64,000 nucleotides of DNA. Source: B30-G6 sp963701385 (lineage in GTDB: Bacteria; Desulfobacterota; Desulfobacteria; Desulfobacterales; B30-G6). How positions within the stretch are numbered: position 1 is the stretch's first letter; each line of letters opens with the position of its first letter. Made by a program: the position numbers and the translations under genes. The notes beneath the pieces were generated by a model. That model was not told the DNA's origin and did no database searches. It was given only the letters and a program-made list of their open reading frames with translations. The DNA is taken from NCBI GenBank assembly GCA_963701385.1, contig CAVOZW010000018.1, positions 84,056 through 148,055 of the forward strand, given 5' to 3'. This document shows, piece after piece, positions 8,763 through 17,840 of the stretch.

Positions 8763-11414
8763 ATGATGAACCCCAAAAAAACAACGGTTATCACCTCCCA
8801 CATCAATGCTGATTTCGATGCCCTTGCATCCATGCTCGCCGCCCAGAAACTCTACCCGAACTCCCTGGTTGTCTTTCCAGGCTCCCAGGAAAAAAACCTG
8901 AGAAACTTCTTCATCCAGTCGATGGTCTATCTTTTAAATATCGCCAATGTCAAGGAGATCGATCTTTCCAAAATCGAGCGACTCGTTCTTGTTGACACCA
9001 AGCAACCCCATCGAATTGGAAAATTTGAATCGATTTTGGATAAACCCGATCTGGAGATTCACGTTTACGATCACCACCCGCCTATGGAAAACGACATAGA
9101 GGGTCAGGTCGTGGTCCAGGAAGCGGTGGGTGCCACCGTAACGCTGCTGGCAGAAATACTGGACAAAAAGAATATCGACATTACCCCCGACGAAGCCACG
9201 ATCATGTGTCTCGGCATCTATGAAGACACGGGCTCCTTCACGTTTCCATCCACCACTGAAAAAGACTTCAGGGCCGCTGCTTTTCTCTTGTCCAAGGGTG
9301 CCAACCTCAACATGATCTCCAACCTCATAGCACGAGAAATCAGCCCCGAACAGGTGAGCATCCTGAACGATATGATCCAGGCCTCCAGTACTTATCATGT
9401 CAATGGTATCGATATCGTGTTTACCAACGTAACAACCGATCGCTATGTACCCGACTTCGCTTTTCTGGTTCATAAAATGGTCAAAATGGAGGATATCGAC
9501 GCCATTTTTGCCATCGCACAAATGGAAAACAAGGTCTACATCGTGGCCCGCAGTAGAATAAAGGAGGTGGACGTGGGGGATATCGTCACCAGCCTTGGCG
9601 GGGGGGGACACACATACGCTGCGGCGGCATCCATCAAAGGCAAGACCATCACTCAGGTCGAACAGGCGCTTCTGGAATTGCTGTATGACAAGATCGAATC
9701 CAAGCGTCTGGCCAAGCATCTCATGTCTTCGCCACCCATCATGATCGATGAAGACATCTCCTGCCGGGAAGCCGCTGAACTGCTGACCCGTTACAATATC
9801 AATGCCTTGCTCGTCACCCAAAAGGAAACCCGCGCCTTATCAGGCATCATATCGCGCCAGATCATCGAAAAAGCGCTTTATCATAAGCTGCACGACGTAC
9901 CGGTGCGCGAATACATGACCACGGAGATGCTGTCTGTACCACCGACAGCGGATATTATCGAAATTCAGGAAAATATTATCGAGAGTAAACAGCGCATCCT
10001 GCCGGTCATCGATCAGGGAATCGTCGTCGGTGTTGTCACCCGAACCGACCTCCTCAACGTCCTGGTCAGTCAGCAGAAAGTGGATGACCGTTCCGTCATG
10101 CGTGAAAGTCAGAAGCAGACTCGCGCCAGGACACGGCATATTCTTAACTTTATGAAAGAACGCCTCTCCCCAAGGCTAGTGAATATTTTAAGGGACATCG
10201 GCCGGGTCGCGGATGACATCGATTGTTCCGCATACGTTGTCGGCGGGTTTGTCCGTGACCTCTTCCTGTACCGCCCCAATGAGGATATCGATATCGTTAT
10301 CGAAGGCGACGGCATCGCGTTCGCAAAAAAATTTGCAGCCGGAGTAGGCGCACGAATCCATTCCTATGCAAAATTCGGTACCGCCGTGATCATCTTTCCG
10401 AACGGATATAAAATTGATGTCGCCTCTGCAAGGCTTGAATACTACAAGTTTCCAGCGGCACTTCCCATCGTGGAAATGAGTTCCATTCGACTGGATCTGT
10501 TCCGCAGAGATTTTACCATGAATACACTGGCGATCCAGCTGAACGCCGATAAATTCAGTACGTTGATCGATTTTTTCTCTGCCCAAAGAGATATCAAGGA
10601 AAAGGTTATCCGTGTCCTGCACAATCTCAGCTTTGTCGAAGACCCCACGCGGGTGTTCCGTGCCCTCAGGTTTGAACAGCGTTTTGGCTTTAGCATCGGA
10701 AAACTCACGGCCGGATTGATCGAGAATGCCGTTAAAATGAACTTTTTCAGACGCCTCAGCGGCCGGCGAGTCTTCGCGGAAATACGCCTGATCCTCGAAG
10801 AAGAAAACCCGACCCCTGCCATAATCCGGCTTCACGATTACCAACTCCTGAAGGTAATCCACGCTTCCATATCAATTGACAACGAATTGATTTCATTGCT
10901 CAATTCAACAAGAGAAGTCCTGGCGTGGCATGATTTGCTTTTTCTGGAGGAATCCTATATAAAGTGGGCCATTTATTTTATGGTACTCATCAAGGATTGC
11001 GATCGGAAAACGACCCGGGAAATTTGCGATGGATTGGAGTTGGCGCCTCGTTACCGAAAAATGATGCTCAAAGACCGTTTTTCAGCCGAAGTCATACTCA
11101 ACCGGCTGGAAAGAAATCTGCCCAAAAACGATAGTTCGCTGCACAAGCAATTGGCCGGCCTGAGCATTGAAATGATTCTCTATATGATGGTACGTGCCCG
11201 CAGCCGTCAGGCAAAACGGGTCATTTCGCATTATGTGACAAAATTGAGACATGTCGCTATTTTGGTGACCGGAAAAGATCTCATGGAGCGAGGTCTAAAG
11301 CCGGGTCCCGCGTATCGTGATGTCATGCAGGCAGTCTTGGACGCAAAGCTAAATGGGTTGCTCCAGACACGCAAGGATGAACTGGCTTTTGCAGATAAGT
11401 ATCTAGCGAAATAA
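8763..11414 (+). CDS. DHH-CBS-tRNA nucleotidyltransferase fusion
   Basis: The 883-residue protein joins three modules. Residues about 1-310 are a DHH/DHHA1 phosphoesterase (ITSHINADFDALAS, YDHHPP, GGGGHTYAAAASI). Residues about 315-435 are a pair of CBS domains. From about 460 comes a class II poly(A) polymerase/CCA-adding head (YVVGGFVRDLFL, EDIDIVIEGDG) with the RNA-binding helices. In bacteria with split CCA activity such long fusions act as the A-adding enzyme, so the likely role is maturing tRNA 3' ends. CBS domains may sense adenylates. The start at 8763 is chosen because MNPKKTTVITSHINAD is the natural beginning; upstream codons have no family resemblance. Confidence 0.88.
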   Translation: MMNPKKTTVITSHINADFDALASMLAAQKLYPNSLVVFPGSQEKNLRNFFIQSMVYLLNIANVKEIDLSKIERLVLVDTKQPHRIGKFESILDKPDLEIHVYDHHPPMENDIEGQVVVQEAVGATVTLLAEILDKKNIDITPDEATIMCLGIYEDTGSFTFPSTTEKDFRAAAFLLSKGANLNMISNLIAREISPEQVSILNDMIQASSTYHVNGIDIVFTNVTTDRYVPDFAFLVHKMVKMEDIDAIFAIAQMENKVYIVARSRIKEVDVGDIVTSLGGGGHTYAAAASIKGKTITQVEQALLELLYDKIESKRLAKHLMSSPPIMIDEDISCREAAELLTRYNINALLVTQKETRALSGIISRQIIEKALYHKLHDVPVREYMTTEMLSVPPTADIIEIQENIIESKQRILPVIDQGIVVGVVTRTDLLNVLVSQQKVDDRSVMRESQKQTRARTRHILNFMKERLSPRLVNILRDIGRVADDIDCSAYVVGGFVRDLFLYRPNEDIDIVIEGDGIAFAKKFAAGVGARIHSYAKFGTAVIIFPNGYKIDVASARLEYYKFPAALPIVEMSSIRLDLFRRDFTMNTLAIQLNADKFSTLIDFFSAQRDIKEKVIRVLHNLSFVEDPTRVFRALRFEQRFGFSIGKLTAGLIENAVKMNFFRRLSGRRVFAEIRLILEEENPTPAIIRLHDYQLLKVIHASISIDNELISLLNSTREVLAWHDLLFLEESYIKWAIYFMVLIKDCDRKTTREICDGLELAPRYRKMMLKDRFSAEVILNRLERNLPKNDSSLHKQLAGLSIEMILYMMVRARSRQAKRVISHYVTKLRHVAILVTGKDLMERGLKPGPAYRDVMQAVLDAKLNGLLQTRKDELAFADKYLAK

Positions 11415-11502
11415 AATCGGGCTGAATTTTAGCAAACGCGACGTTGTCGCTCTGAAGGGTAATGCATCAAACGTCCATAGAGGTTAGGAGAACCGTTCTA
11501 TT

Positions 11503-12492
11503 ATGACCGACAAGAAAAAACGTGTTTTAAGTGGCATGCGCCCAACGGGCCCGCTGCATCTGGGAAACCTGCATGGTGCACTATTGAACTGGGTTGAAAT
11601 GCAGGAAACATACGACTGCTTTTTCTTTATTGCCGACTGGCATGCGCTGACAAGTGACTACGAGGACCCCAGCCTGATTTCCGGCTATACCTTAGAAATT
11701 ATCAAAGATTTCATTAGTGTCGGACTGTCGCAGGAAAAAAGCACCCTTTTCGTTCAATCGGATATCAAGGAGCATGCCGAGCTATTCCTGATGTTGAGCA
11801 TGATTACACCCGTACCATGGCTGGAACGAAATCCGACATACAAGGATCAGATGATTCAGTTGAACAACAAGGATCTGTCCACCTTCGGGTTTTTAGGATA
11901 TCCCGTGCTTCAGGCAGCCGACATCATCATGTACAAAGCCAATGCCGTTCCTGTGGGTGTGGATCAGGTGCCGCATGTGGAAATCACACGCGAGATTGCC
12001 CGCCGGTTTAACTATTATTACGGCAACGTATTCCCTGAGCCCGACGCCATCTTGACGCAAACACCGAAAATTCTCGGCCTGGATCGACGCAAAATGAGCA
12101 AAAGCTACAACAATGCCATCTATCTCTCGGATAGCCCCAAGCAGGTGACAGCCAAGGTGTCACAGATGATAACAGATCCGCAGCGGGCCAGAAAATCAGA
12201 TCCAGGAAACCCGGACGTGTGCAATGTGTATGAATTTCATAAATTGTATACAGACCCAGAAACCATTGCCACCATCAACAAGGAATGCCGCAACGCCGCG
12301 ATCGGATGCGTGGACTGCAAGAAAATCATGGCTCGAAATTTACTGGCCGCCCTGGCACCGGTTCACGAAAAAAGGGATTTTTACAATAACCACCCGGAGC
12401 TGGTCAAAGAGATTATCGAAGAGGGCCGCAACAAGGCCAGCAAGGTGGCCCGTCAGACCATGGCCGAGGTCCGAAATGCTATCGGGATGTAA
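11503..12492 (+). CDS. trpS: Tryptophan-tRNA ligase
   Basis: The 329-residue class I synthetase charges tRNA-Trp. The HIGH-type motif lies in PTGPLHLGNLHGAL near residue 12, the KMSKS motif is DRRKMSKSYNNAI near 195, and the active-site segment VGVDQVPHVEITREIARRFN is intact. Length is normal for bacterial TrpRS. It lies 88 nt after the nucleotidyltransferase gene in the same direction, with a weak TAGGAGA ribosome-binding site. Confidence 0.96.
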   Translation: MTDKKKRVLSGMRPTGPLHLGNLHGALLNWVEMQETYDCFFFIADWHALTSDYEDPSLISGYTLEIIKDFISVGLSQEKSTLFVQSDIKEHAELFLMLSMITPVPWLERNPTYKDQMIQLNNKDLSTFGFLGYPVLQAADIIMYKANAVPVGVDQVPHVEITREIARRFNYYYGNVFPEPDAILTQTPKILGLDRRKMSKSYNNAIYLSDSPKQVTAKVSQMITDPQRARKSDPGNPDVCNVYEFHKLYTDPETIATINKECRNAAIGCVDCKKIMARNLLAALAPVHEKRDFYNNHPELVKEIIEEGRNKASKVARQTMAEVRNAIGM

Positions 12493-12558
12493 GATCTCTC
12501 ATTGAGAGATAACTGATAGCCGTTAGCATGTAGCCATTAGCAGCTTATCGCTTTTAGC

Positions 12559-12612
12559 TTGAACCGAAACAGCGAGTGCATTCCCCGCTGCTTGCGGCGG
12601 GGAGCTTCAATA
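12559..12612 (-). repeat. Repeat family C, compact copy C4
   Basis: On the minus strand this reads ATTGAAG, a hairpin CCCCGCCGCAAGCAGCGGGG, then AATGCACTCGCTGTTTCGG and TTCAA. It is the two ends of the family C repeat without its middle. It sits 30 nt upstream of scpA, whose start has no clear ribosome-binding site. Confidence 0.75.
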
Positions 12613-12642
12613 TTCGATCAAACAACAGGTTTTTTCAACCCA

Positions 12643-13362
12643 ATGGCACACGCAGAAACCCCATACGAGATAAAGCTCGATCAAGTTTTTGAAGGGCCCA
12701 TGGCGCTTCTGGTTCATTTGATCAAAAAGAATGAAGTGGATATCTATGACATTCCCATTGCCATGATTACCCAGCAGTATCTCGAATATCTCGAATGGAT
12801 CAAGCTCATGAATATCGACTTTGCCGGGGATTTTCTGGTGATGGCATCCACCCTGACACAGATCAAGTCCAGGATGCTGCTGCCGACCCACGGCATTGAA
12901 GACGAGGATGACCCACGCCTGGAGCTGGCCAAACCGCTCAGGGAATATCTTGAAATGCAGTCCATCGCGGAGCAGTTGGCGAATCGAAATCTCCTGGGAG
13001 AGCAAACCTTTGTCAGACCTTTTGCAGAAGAAAAATTTGAGGGCAATCAGGATGAAGAGCCCTACATTCAAGTGGGTCTTTTCGAACTCATCGATGCGTT
13101 TCAAAAAATCCTGGCCAACATTCCGGAAGAACACCGGCTCGACCTATCCACTGACCGGATTTCGGTCAAAGAAAGGATTTCAGAAATTGTCGACATCCTC
13201 GAAAAAAAGGATTCCTTGACATTTTACGAGCTGTTTTCTAAAGACGCGGACAAGGGTGAAATTATCGTGACCTTTCTGGCCCTGCTGGAAATGGTCAAAC
13301 TAAATTTGGTCCAGATTGTACAGCACGTCGAATCCGGCATTATCAGAATATTTTACGTATAA
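12643..13362 (+). CDS. scpA: Segregation and condensation protein ScpA
   Basis: The 239-residue kleisin bridges the heads of SMC in chromosome condensation. The N-terminal motif FEGPMALLVHLIKKNEVDIYDI is typical, followed by ITQQYLEYLEW and FLVMASTLTQIKSRMLLP; the C-terminal winged helix ends VQHVESGIIRIFYV. I start at MAHAETPYEIK because the longer frame is translated repeat C4. The stop TAATG overlaps the scpB start by one base, so the pair is coupled. Confidence 0.95.
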   Translation: MAHAETPYEIKLDQVFEGPMALLVHLIKKNEVDIYDIPIAMITQQYLEYLEWIKLMNIDFAGDFLVMASTLTQIKSRMLLPTHGIEDEDDPRLELAKPLREYLEMQSIAEQLANRNLLGEQTFVRPFAEEKFEGNQDEEPYIQVGLFELIDAFQKILANIPEEHRLDLSTDRISVKERISEIVDILEKKDSLTFYELFSKDADKGEIIVTFLALLEMVKLNLVQIVQHVESGIIRIFYV

Positions 13363-14081
13363 TGGATGATCTAAAAAATATTATCGAAAGCCTTCTGTTT
13401 GTGGCTGAGGAACCCCTGGGCATCGAGCAGATAAAGCAAGTCCTTTCACTGCCCGATACAAAAATGATCCGGGAAGCCCTCAATGAACTGATAGAGGATC
13501 ACGAAACGCGCCGGGGTGCCTTTACCCTGCATGAAGTTGCAGGGGGCTATCAGTTTCGATCCAGACCCAATTATGTCCCCTGGATCAAGCGCCTTCTTCA
13601 GCCAAAACCTTCTCGGCTCAGCAAGGCCGCCCTGGAGACGCTGGCCATCATCGCCTACAAACAACCCATGATTCGCAGCGACATCGAACATTTAAGGGGT
13701 GTCGATTGCGGCGGGGTTCTCAGGATGCTCCTTGAGCGCAAACTGATTCGTGTGCTGGGGCGCAAGGAGATCCCCGGCCGGCCATTGATATATGCCACCA
13801 CCAAACAGTTTCTTCAAGTATTTGATCTGAAAAACCTGAAAGATCTGCCCTCTCCCAAAGAGATCGAAGCTCTGGGAATAGAGGTCATGGATGCCGATGT
13901 ATCGGAAGAGGACAGCATGGATGCGCTCGAGTCGGAAGAGGAAACCGAAGAGGCAAGCGCTTTGAAAGAGGATACCATGGATGCGGCCGAGCCGGAAGAG
14001 GAAGGACCGGATAGCCCCCCGGAAACGGAAAATGCGCCCACGCAAAAAGGGCTTGACGAAGAACCCCTCGACTCATTATAG
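13362..14081 (+). CDS. scpB: Segregation and condensation protein ScpB
   Basis: ScpB is the winged-helix partner of ScpA in the SMC complex. Residues about 1-165 hold the two winged helices (IIESLLFVAEEPLGI, LAIIAYKQPMIRSDIEHLRGVD, GRPLIYATTKQFLQVF). From about 180 to the end is an acidic tail rich in Glu, Asp and Ser with an imperfect repeat around SMDALESEEE and TMDAAEPEEE; such tails are common in deltaproteobacterial ScpB and probably disordered. The stop is TAG, 14 nt before tRNA-Val. Confidence 0.95.
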   Translation: MDDLKNIIESLLFVAEEPLGIEQIKQVLSLPDTKMIREALNELIEDHETRRGAFTLHEVAGGYQFRSRPNYVPWIKRLLQPKPSRLSKAALETLAIIAYKQPMIRSDIEHLRGVDCGGVLRMLLERKLIRVLGRKEIPGRPLIYATTKQFLQVFDLKNLKDLPSPKEIEALGIEVMDADVSEEDSMDALESEEETEEASALKEDTMDAAEPEEEGPDSPPETENAPTQKGLDEEPLDSL

Positions 14082-14095
14082 TTGCAGTAAATTTA

Positions 14096-14170
14096 GGGCG
14101 GTTAACTCAGCGGGAGAGTGCTACCTTCACACGGTAGAAGTCACTGGTTCAAATCCAGTACCGCCTACCA
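14096..14170 (+). tRNA. tRNA-Val (CAC)
   Basis: The 75-nt cloverleaf folds fully. The acceptor GGGCGGT pairs with ACCGCCT, the D stem is ACTC/GAGT, the anticodon arm is CTACC-TTCACAC-GGTAG with anticodon CAC, and the T arm is ACTGG-TTCAAAT-CCAGT. CCA is encoded. Mobile DNA and broken genes begin right after it, so it may be an integration target, although I found no second copy of its 3' end in the window. Confidence 0.97.
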
Positions 14171-14182
14171 ATTTATAAATAT

Positions 14183-14222
14183 AAAAACAGGGAGTTATGA
14201 GAAATCATGGCTCCCTGTTTTT
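14183..14222 (+). terminator. Intrinsic terminator after tRNA-Val
   Basis: A perfect 12-bp stem AAAAACAGGGAG/CTCCCTGTTTTT with a 16-nt loop ends in a T run. It would end the scpA-scpB-tRNA transcript. Confidence 0.85.
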
Positions 14223-14543
14223 ATATATAATTATACATAACTTACTGTCCCCAGACCTATAACAATAAATCCTGCCGAAGTAACCGCTTTCTATAAAGAG
14301 AGTATTCTCTTATCACGAATTTTATTGAACTGGTGATCCACAATAAATATCACATCCGAAGAGGTGAAAAATTTAGGCAAATTCCTAAATTGGGCTACCC
14401 CAATATATTGTGGTGTCCAGTTGGGCATAAAATGGATCAAAAAGAAAAGATGGCGTTACAAAGTATAAACTTGAAGGGTTTTCTCGTATTTAGATGAAAT
14501 CGTGACGCCAGGAACATTTGGAGATTGATTAAATTTTGATATG
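14223..14543. other. Non-coding stretch downstream of tRNA
   Basis: No gene is supported here. The text is AT-rich and shows no good frame or recognisable mobile end until the 60-nt element end at 14544. Confidence 0.5.
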
Positions 14544-14603
14544 TGAATGGGGTCAGATCTTGATTTGTGAATAAATACGATTAAACCTTTCTTTTAGATT
14601 GTG
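14544..14603 (-). repeat. Solo end copy of the transposase element
   Basis: These 60 nt match 16487-16546, the left end of the transposase element, with a single mismatch. They include the terminal repeat and the last codons of the transposase (NLKERFNRIYSQ). The match stops abruptly at 14603 inside the corrinoid-protein gene. It is therefore a leftover end from a second element copy or from recombination between copies. Confidence 0.9.
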
Positions 14604-14919
14604 CTCTTTCACCACATCCACAAATGCCTGGGGTTTCAAATTGACACCCAAATCGATGACCTTGAACCCGGAACCCTGCATCATCATAGCCACCAGGTTT
14701 TTACCAATGTCATGCAGATCACCTTCCACCGTACCAATGACAGCTTTTCCTGCTCCTTTTGAACCGCATACCGACAACGTCCATCCCGGCCAGGAGGCCG
14801 TTGTCCAAAATGTCTTTGGCATCCCCACCCTTGTCCAGGGCGTCCTGGGTCAGCTTTTTCACGTCGGCCTCTTTGCCGGCTATCAGCGCTTTGGCCATGT
14901 CTTCGTAGATGCTTTCCAT
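14553..14919 (-). pseudogene. MttC-type corrinoid protein, broken
   Basis: The gene starts well (ribosome-binding site GGGAGGTGACGTAA, then MESIYEDMAKALIAGKEADV) and covers the helical cap of a methyltransferase corrinoid protein up to GMDVVGMRFK. About 30 codons are then missing and the frame changes. It resumes as KGAGKAVIGTVEGDLHDIG, which contains the cobalamin-ligand motif DxHxxG. After VVKEH the sequence switches to the tail of the transposase element, so the rest of the B12-binding domain is lost. An intact protein would carry the methyl group from MttB. It lies 53 nt after mttB. Confidence 0.85.
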
Positions 14920-14972
14920 TTACGTCACCTCCCTTTCTGCGCTTTAGTTGCGTATTCGAACTTGTTCTCAGG

Positions 14973-16463
14973 TTACACCTCCTCCTCATCGTCGTTGTAT
15001 ACGCCAAGCTCTTTCTCCGCCTCCACGACAATGGATCTAACCTGCTGCAGAATTTCATCCGACAGCTTGGGGGGTTCATAGGTTTCCAGGATGTCAATCA
15101 TCTTGCTATGGGCCCGTTGGTAGGCATCCGTGCTGCCGGCCGCTTCCCAGTCTTCCCGCATCCGCCGGTCGATCAACCGAGCAGGAGACTGCGACCGCAT
15201 ATACGCATGGGTGGTCGGATGAGACAGGTAATCCTTGCCGATGCCCATCTCCTTGATGACATCGACGGCAAGGGTTGCATCGTTCACCGGAACACCCTTC
15301 AGGGAATACAGAATCATCTCGGCAATCTCATGGTCCCACACCAGCTGCGCCAGGTCGAAAGTGATCCCCATTTCCAGCATCCCCAATCCGTAGATAACAT
15401 TGGCGCCTGCCAATGCGGGAAGTATGCCGGTCATGGTTTTTTCGAAACCCGCCTGGGCATCGGTTACTTTGCTGTCGCCCTATCCACCGGCAACGAAGCA
15501 GGGCAGACTGTAGTAACGTGCCAGTCGCGCCACCGCCGCGCTGATCATACCGGTTTCGGGTGATCCGACGCTGGCCGTAGCCATGCGTAGGTCCAAGGGG
15601 CAGGTGGAACTGCCGTATATGAACTGGGACCCCTTGCGGGTCAACTGCTGGAGAATCAGACTTGAAAGGACTTCGCAATTCTGAATAATGAGCGTACCGG
15701 CCAGATGCACCGGACCGGAACCCGCCGACATGGCCATGCCGACCACGTTCAGCCCCATATGGCTCTCTGCCGCTTCCATGACGATTTCGCAGTGGTGTGA
15801 CGGGAGTTTCAGCGGGCTGATGGGGCAGGTGGTAAATGCCAGCAGCGGCCGCTTTTTGAGAATCTCTTTGCCCCCGACGATGGCGGCGCACATGTCAATA
15901 ATTTTTTTGGCCTGGAAGCGGTCCACCGGGCACAACCAGTGGTGCTTGGTGGTGTTGGTCAGCGATGCTTCGGCATTGTGGAGGGCCTGGGATTCGGGTG
16001 GTTTGTCGTGCGAGCACATGGCCCGTTCATAGGTTTCGATATTCTCCAGACTGTCGATGATCCGGGCCGCCTTCACAATATCCGCCTTGGTTGTTTCCCG
16101 GTGTTCGCCGTTATAAGGGTCCACGAACATAATGCCTTCACCGAAGTTGGTGAAGGTTACCCGGTTGTCTTCCAGCAGTACGTCGTCCTCGGGTCTTCGT
16201 CCACAAGCATAATAGGTACCGGGAGCGGAGTTGATGGCATCCTCGACCACCCAGTGGGGAAACTTGACAACTTTGTTTTTCATGTCCACGTCGCACCCGG
16301 CATCACCGAATCGCTCCAAGGCTTCCTCGCTCTCCACGAAGATCCCCACATCTCTGAGGATTTCCAGGGTTCCCAGATGGATTTCATGAACTTCGTCATC
16401 GGTCATGACGTTCAGACTGAAGCCTGAATTGCGAATTTTTCCAGCTTTTAATCTTCTTTTCAT
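14973..16463 (-). CDS. mttB: Trimethylamine methyltransferase MttB with in-frame UAG
   Basis: One continuous frame of 496 residues is interrupted only by a TAG at 15480-15482 (codon 328). Before it the protein reads LPCFVAGG and after it GDSKVTDAQAGFEKTMTG, with MttB homology unbroken on both sides. In methanogen MttB the UAG near position 334 encodes pyrrolysine, which activates trimethylamine for transfer to a corrinoid protein. Length and UAG position match that family, and non-pyrrolysine homologues have a sense codon here. The ATG at 16463 has an AAGGAGA site. The adjacent corrinoid gene is broken and a transposase element ends 24 nt upstream, so expression and function are uncertain. 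pylTSBCD genes must lie elsewhere if it is read through. Confidence 0.9.
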
Positions 16464-16486
16464 AAAGCCATAATCTCCTTTCTACA

Positions 16487-17531
16487 TGAATGGGGTCAGA
16501 TCTTGAATTGTGAATAAATACGATTAAACCTTTCTTTTAGATTGTGATCCTCCTTCATTCGTATCCTTATCGTCTTTACAATATGGCTGACCGAGGAGTA
16601 CGTCATGCCGAATATACTCCCAATTTCATCATTGGTCATCATTCCGGTCTTCCAGACAGACAACAGCAATATATCACGATTATCTTTATCTGCCTTCGAT
16701 ATCCTTGGCATCTGTTTGAGCTGATCCAGGTCACAATCAAGCAATCTTGCAGATTTCTTTAATTGTGCTATCGGATTGGTGCTTTTTGACATATCGCGTT
16801 GCTGCGGCATCTCTTTTTGTATGTTTTCAGGCAGGTATGCGCTGCGGATCTTGTCGACGAATTTCTTAGAACCTATGATCATTCCATGTCGTAAATCCTC
16901 CCACAGTTTCTTCTCCTCTTTGGCATATTCCTGCATTTTTTCTCGATAGGCTTTGCATTTATCCGCACCTTTGAACCTGGAAAATATTATCCCGGTATTA
17001 AGCCATTCAGGAGATTTGCGGCCGTAGCCGTAAGATCGATAGCTGCTCCAACGATAATCCGCCAAACGTTTTACGATACCAGCTCTAAGTGGATTGCGAT
17101 GGATGTAGCAGGAAAGGCGCATCAGATAAGCATCGTTTTGAACAATAATGCTCTTGAACCGGCCTTGAAACAAATGTCCGGCCCGGGAATGCTTCAAGTT
17201 GAATCTTCGTGTATAGGTTAAACCCAACCATTGCATGCTTTTGGAGAGGTTGGCCCGGTTGGTTTTTAGCAGGAGATGATAATGATTGCCCATCAATGCA
17301 TAGCCATATACATCGATTTCATATCGTTCTGACATCTCGCCAACTGTCTTTAAAAACAGATGGCGATCCTGGTCATCATAACAAATGTCTTCGCGTCCGT
17401 TGCCTCGCGACAATACGTGGTACAATGCACCTTCAAACTCTATCCTCCATGGTCTGGCCATGATTTATTTATACAGCATCATGCTCTGCTGTCAATTTTT
17501 TCATTCACTATTCAAGGTCTGACCCCATTCA
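16487..17531 (-). mobile_element. Transposase element with 28-bp inverted ends
   Basis: The unit is 1045 bp. Its ends, 16487-16514 and 17504-17531, are inverted repeats matching at 26 of 28 positions and begin TGAATGGGGTCAGA. It contains one gene, a Y1/REP-associated type transposase. The right end cuts into a cytochrome c gene and the left end lies just upstream of mttB. No target duplication is evident. Confidence 0.85.
16496..17461 (-). CDS. REP-associated tyrosine transposase (Y1 family)
   Basis: The 321-residue product opens MARPWRIEFEGALYHVLSRG, the signature start of REP-associated tyrosine transposases. The HUH motif is in GNHYHLLLKT (about residue 60), and the catalytic Tyr is expected in LMRLSCYIHRNPLRAG. 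A C-terminal helix-turn-helix-like region (TNDEIGSIFGMTYSSVSHIV) probably binds DNA. Such enzymes nick single-stranded DNA at palindromic sites. The last codons lie inside the left inverted repeat, so gene and end overlap. It looks intact. Confidence 0.9.
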   Translation of the reverse strand: MARPWRIEFEGALYHVLSRGNGREDICYDDQDRHLFLKTVGEMSERYEIDVYGYALMGNHYHLLLKTNRANLSKSMQWLGLTYTRRFNLKHSRAGHLFQGRFKSIIVQNDAYLMRLSCYIHRNPLRAGIVKRLADYRWSSYRSYGYGRKSPEWLNTGIIFSRFKGADKCKAYREKMQEYAKEEKKLWEDLRHGMIIGSKKFVDKIRSAYLPENIQKEMPQQRDMSKSTNPIAQLKKSARLLDCDLDQLKQMPRISKADKDNRDILLLSVWKTGMMTNDEIGSIFGMTYSSVSHIVKTIRIRMKEDHNLKERFNRIYSQFKI

Positions 17532-17832
17532 CACGGGTGGACCTGGATCGAGTGGTTGGATGATGATGGGGGGTCGCCTGGCATGCGTTTCGTGTCACGG
17601 CCCCTATGGACAGGGTGGTAAACACAGCATGGGTATGATGCAGGTGATGGATTCCAAGGATATTCGATGGTCATCCCTGCAAAAGGAATTTGATGCCGAT
17701 AAATTTCGGCTGGCCGTTGTGAAAGGCCAAGATCCAGATGGCACACAGTTAAAACCGGACATGCCGCGTTGGAATATCAGTAACGATGATCTGGCCGACT
17801 TGATTGCTTTTCTCAAAACACTGAATTCATAA
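17532..17832 (+). pseudogene. Cytochrome c, 5'-truncated
   Basis: The frame is open directly from the transposase element edge and reads GGPGSSGWMMMGGRLACVSCHG. The CVSCH haem-binding motif and a later Met (KPDMPRWN, a candidate axial ligand) mark a class I c-type cytochrome. The signal peptide and N-terminus are missing, apparently cut off by the element. An internal ATG at 17560 would not give an exported protein. Confidence 0.75.
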
Positions 17833-17840
17833 AACACGCC

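Noticed and set aside
14096..14170. tRNA-Val as a proven island attachment site
   Set aside because: No second copy of the tRNA 3' end was found in the window and no integrase lies next to it; left as a possibility only.
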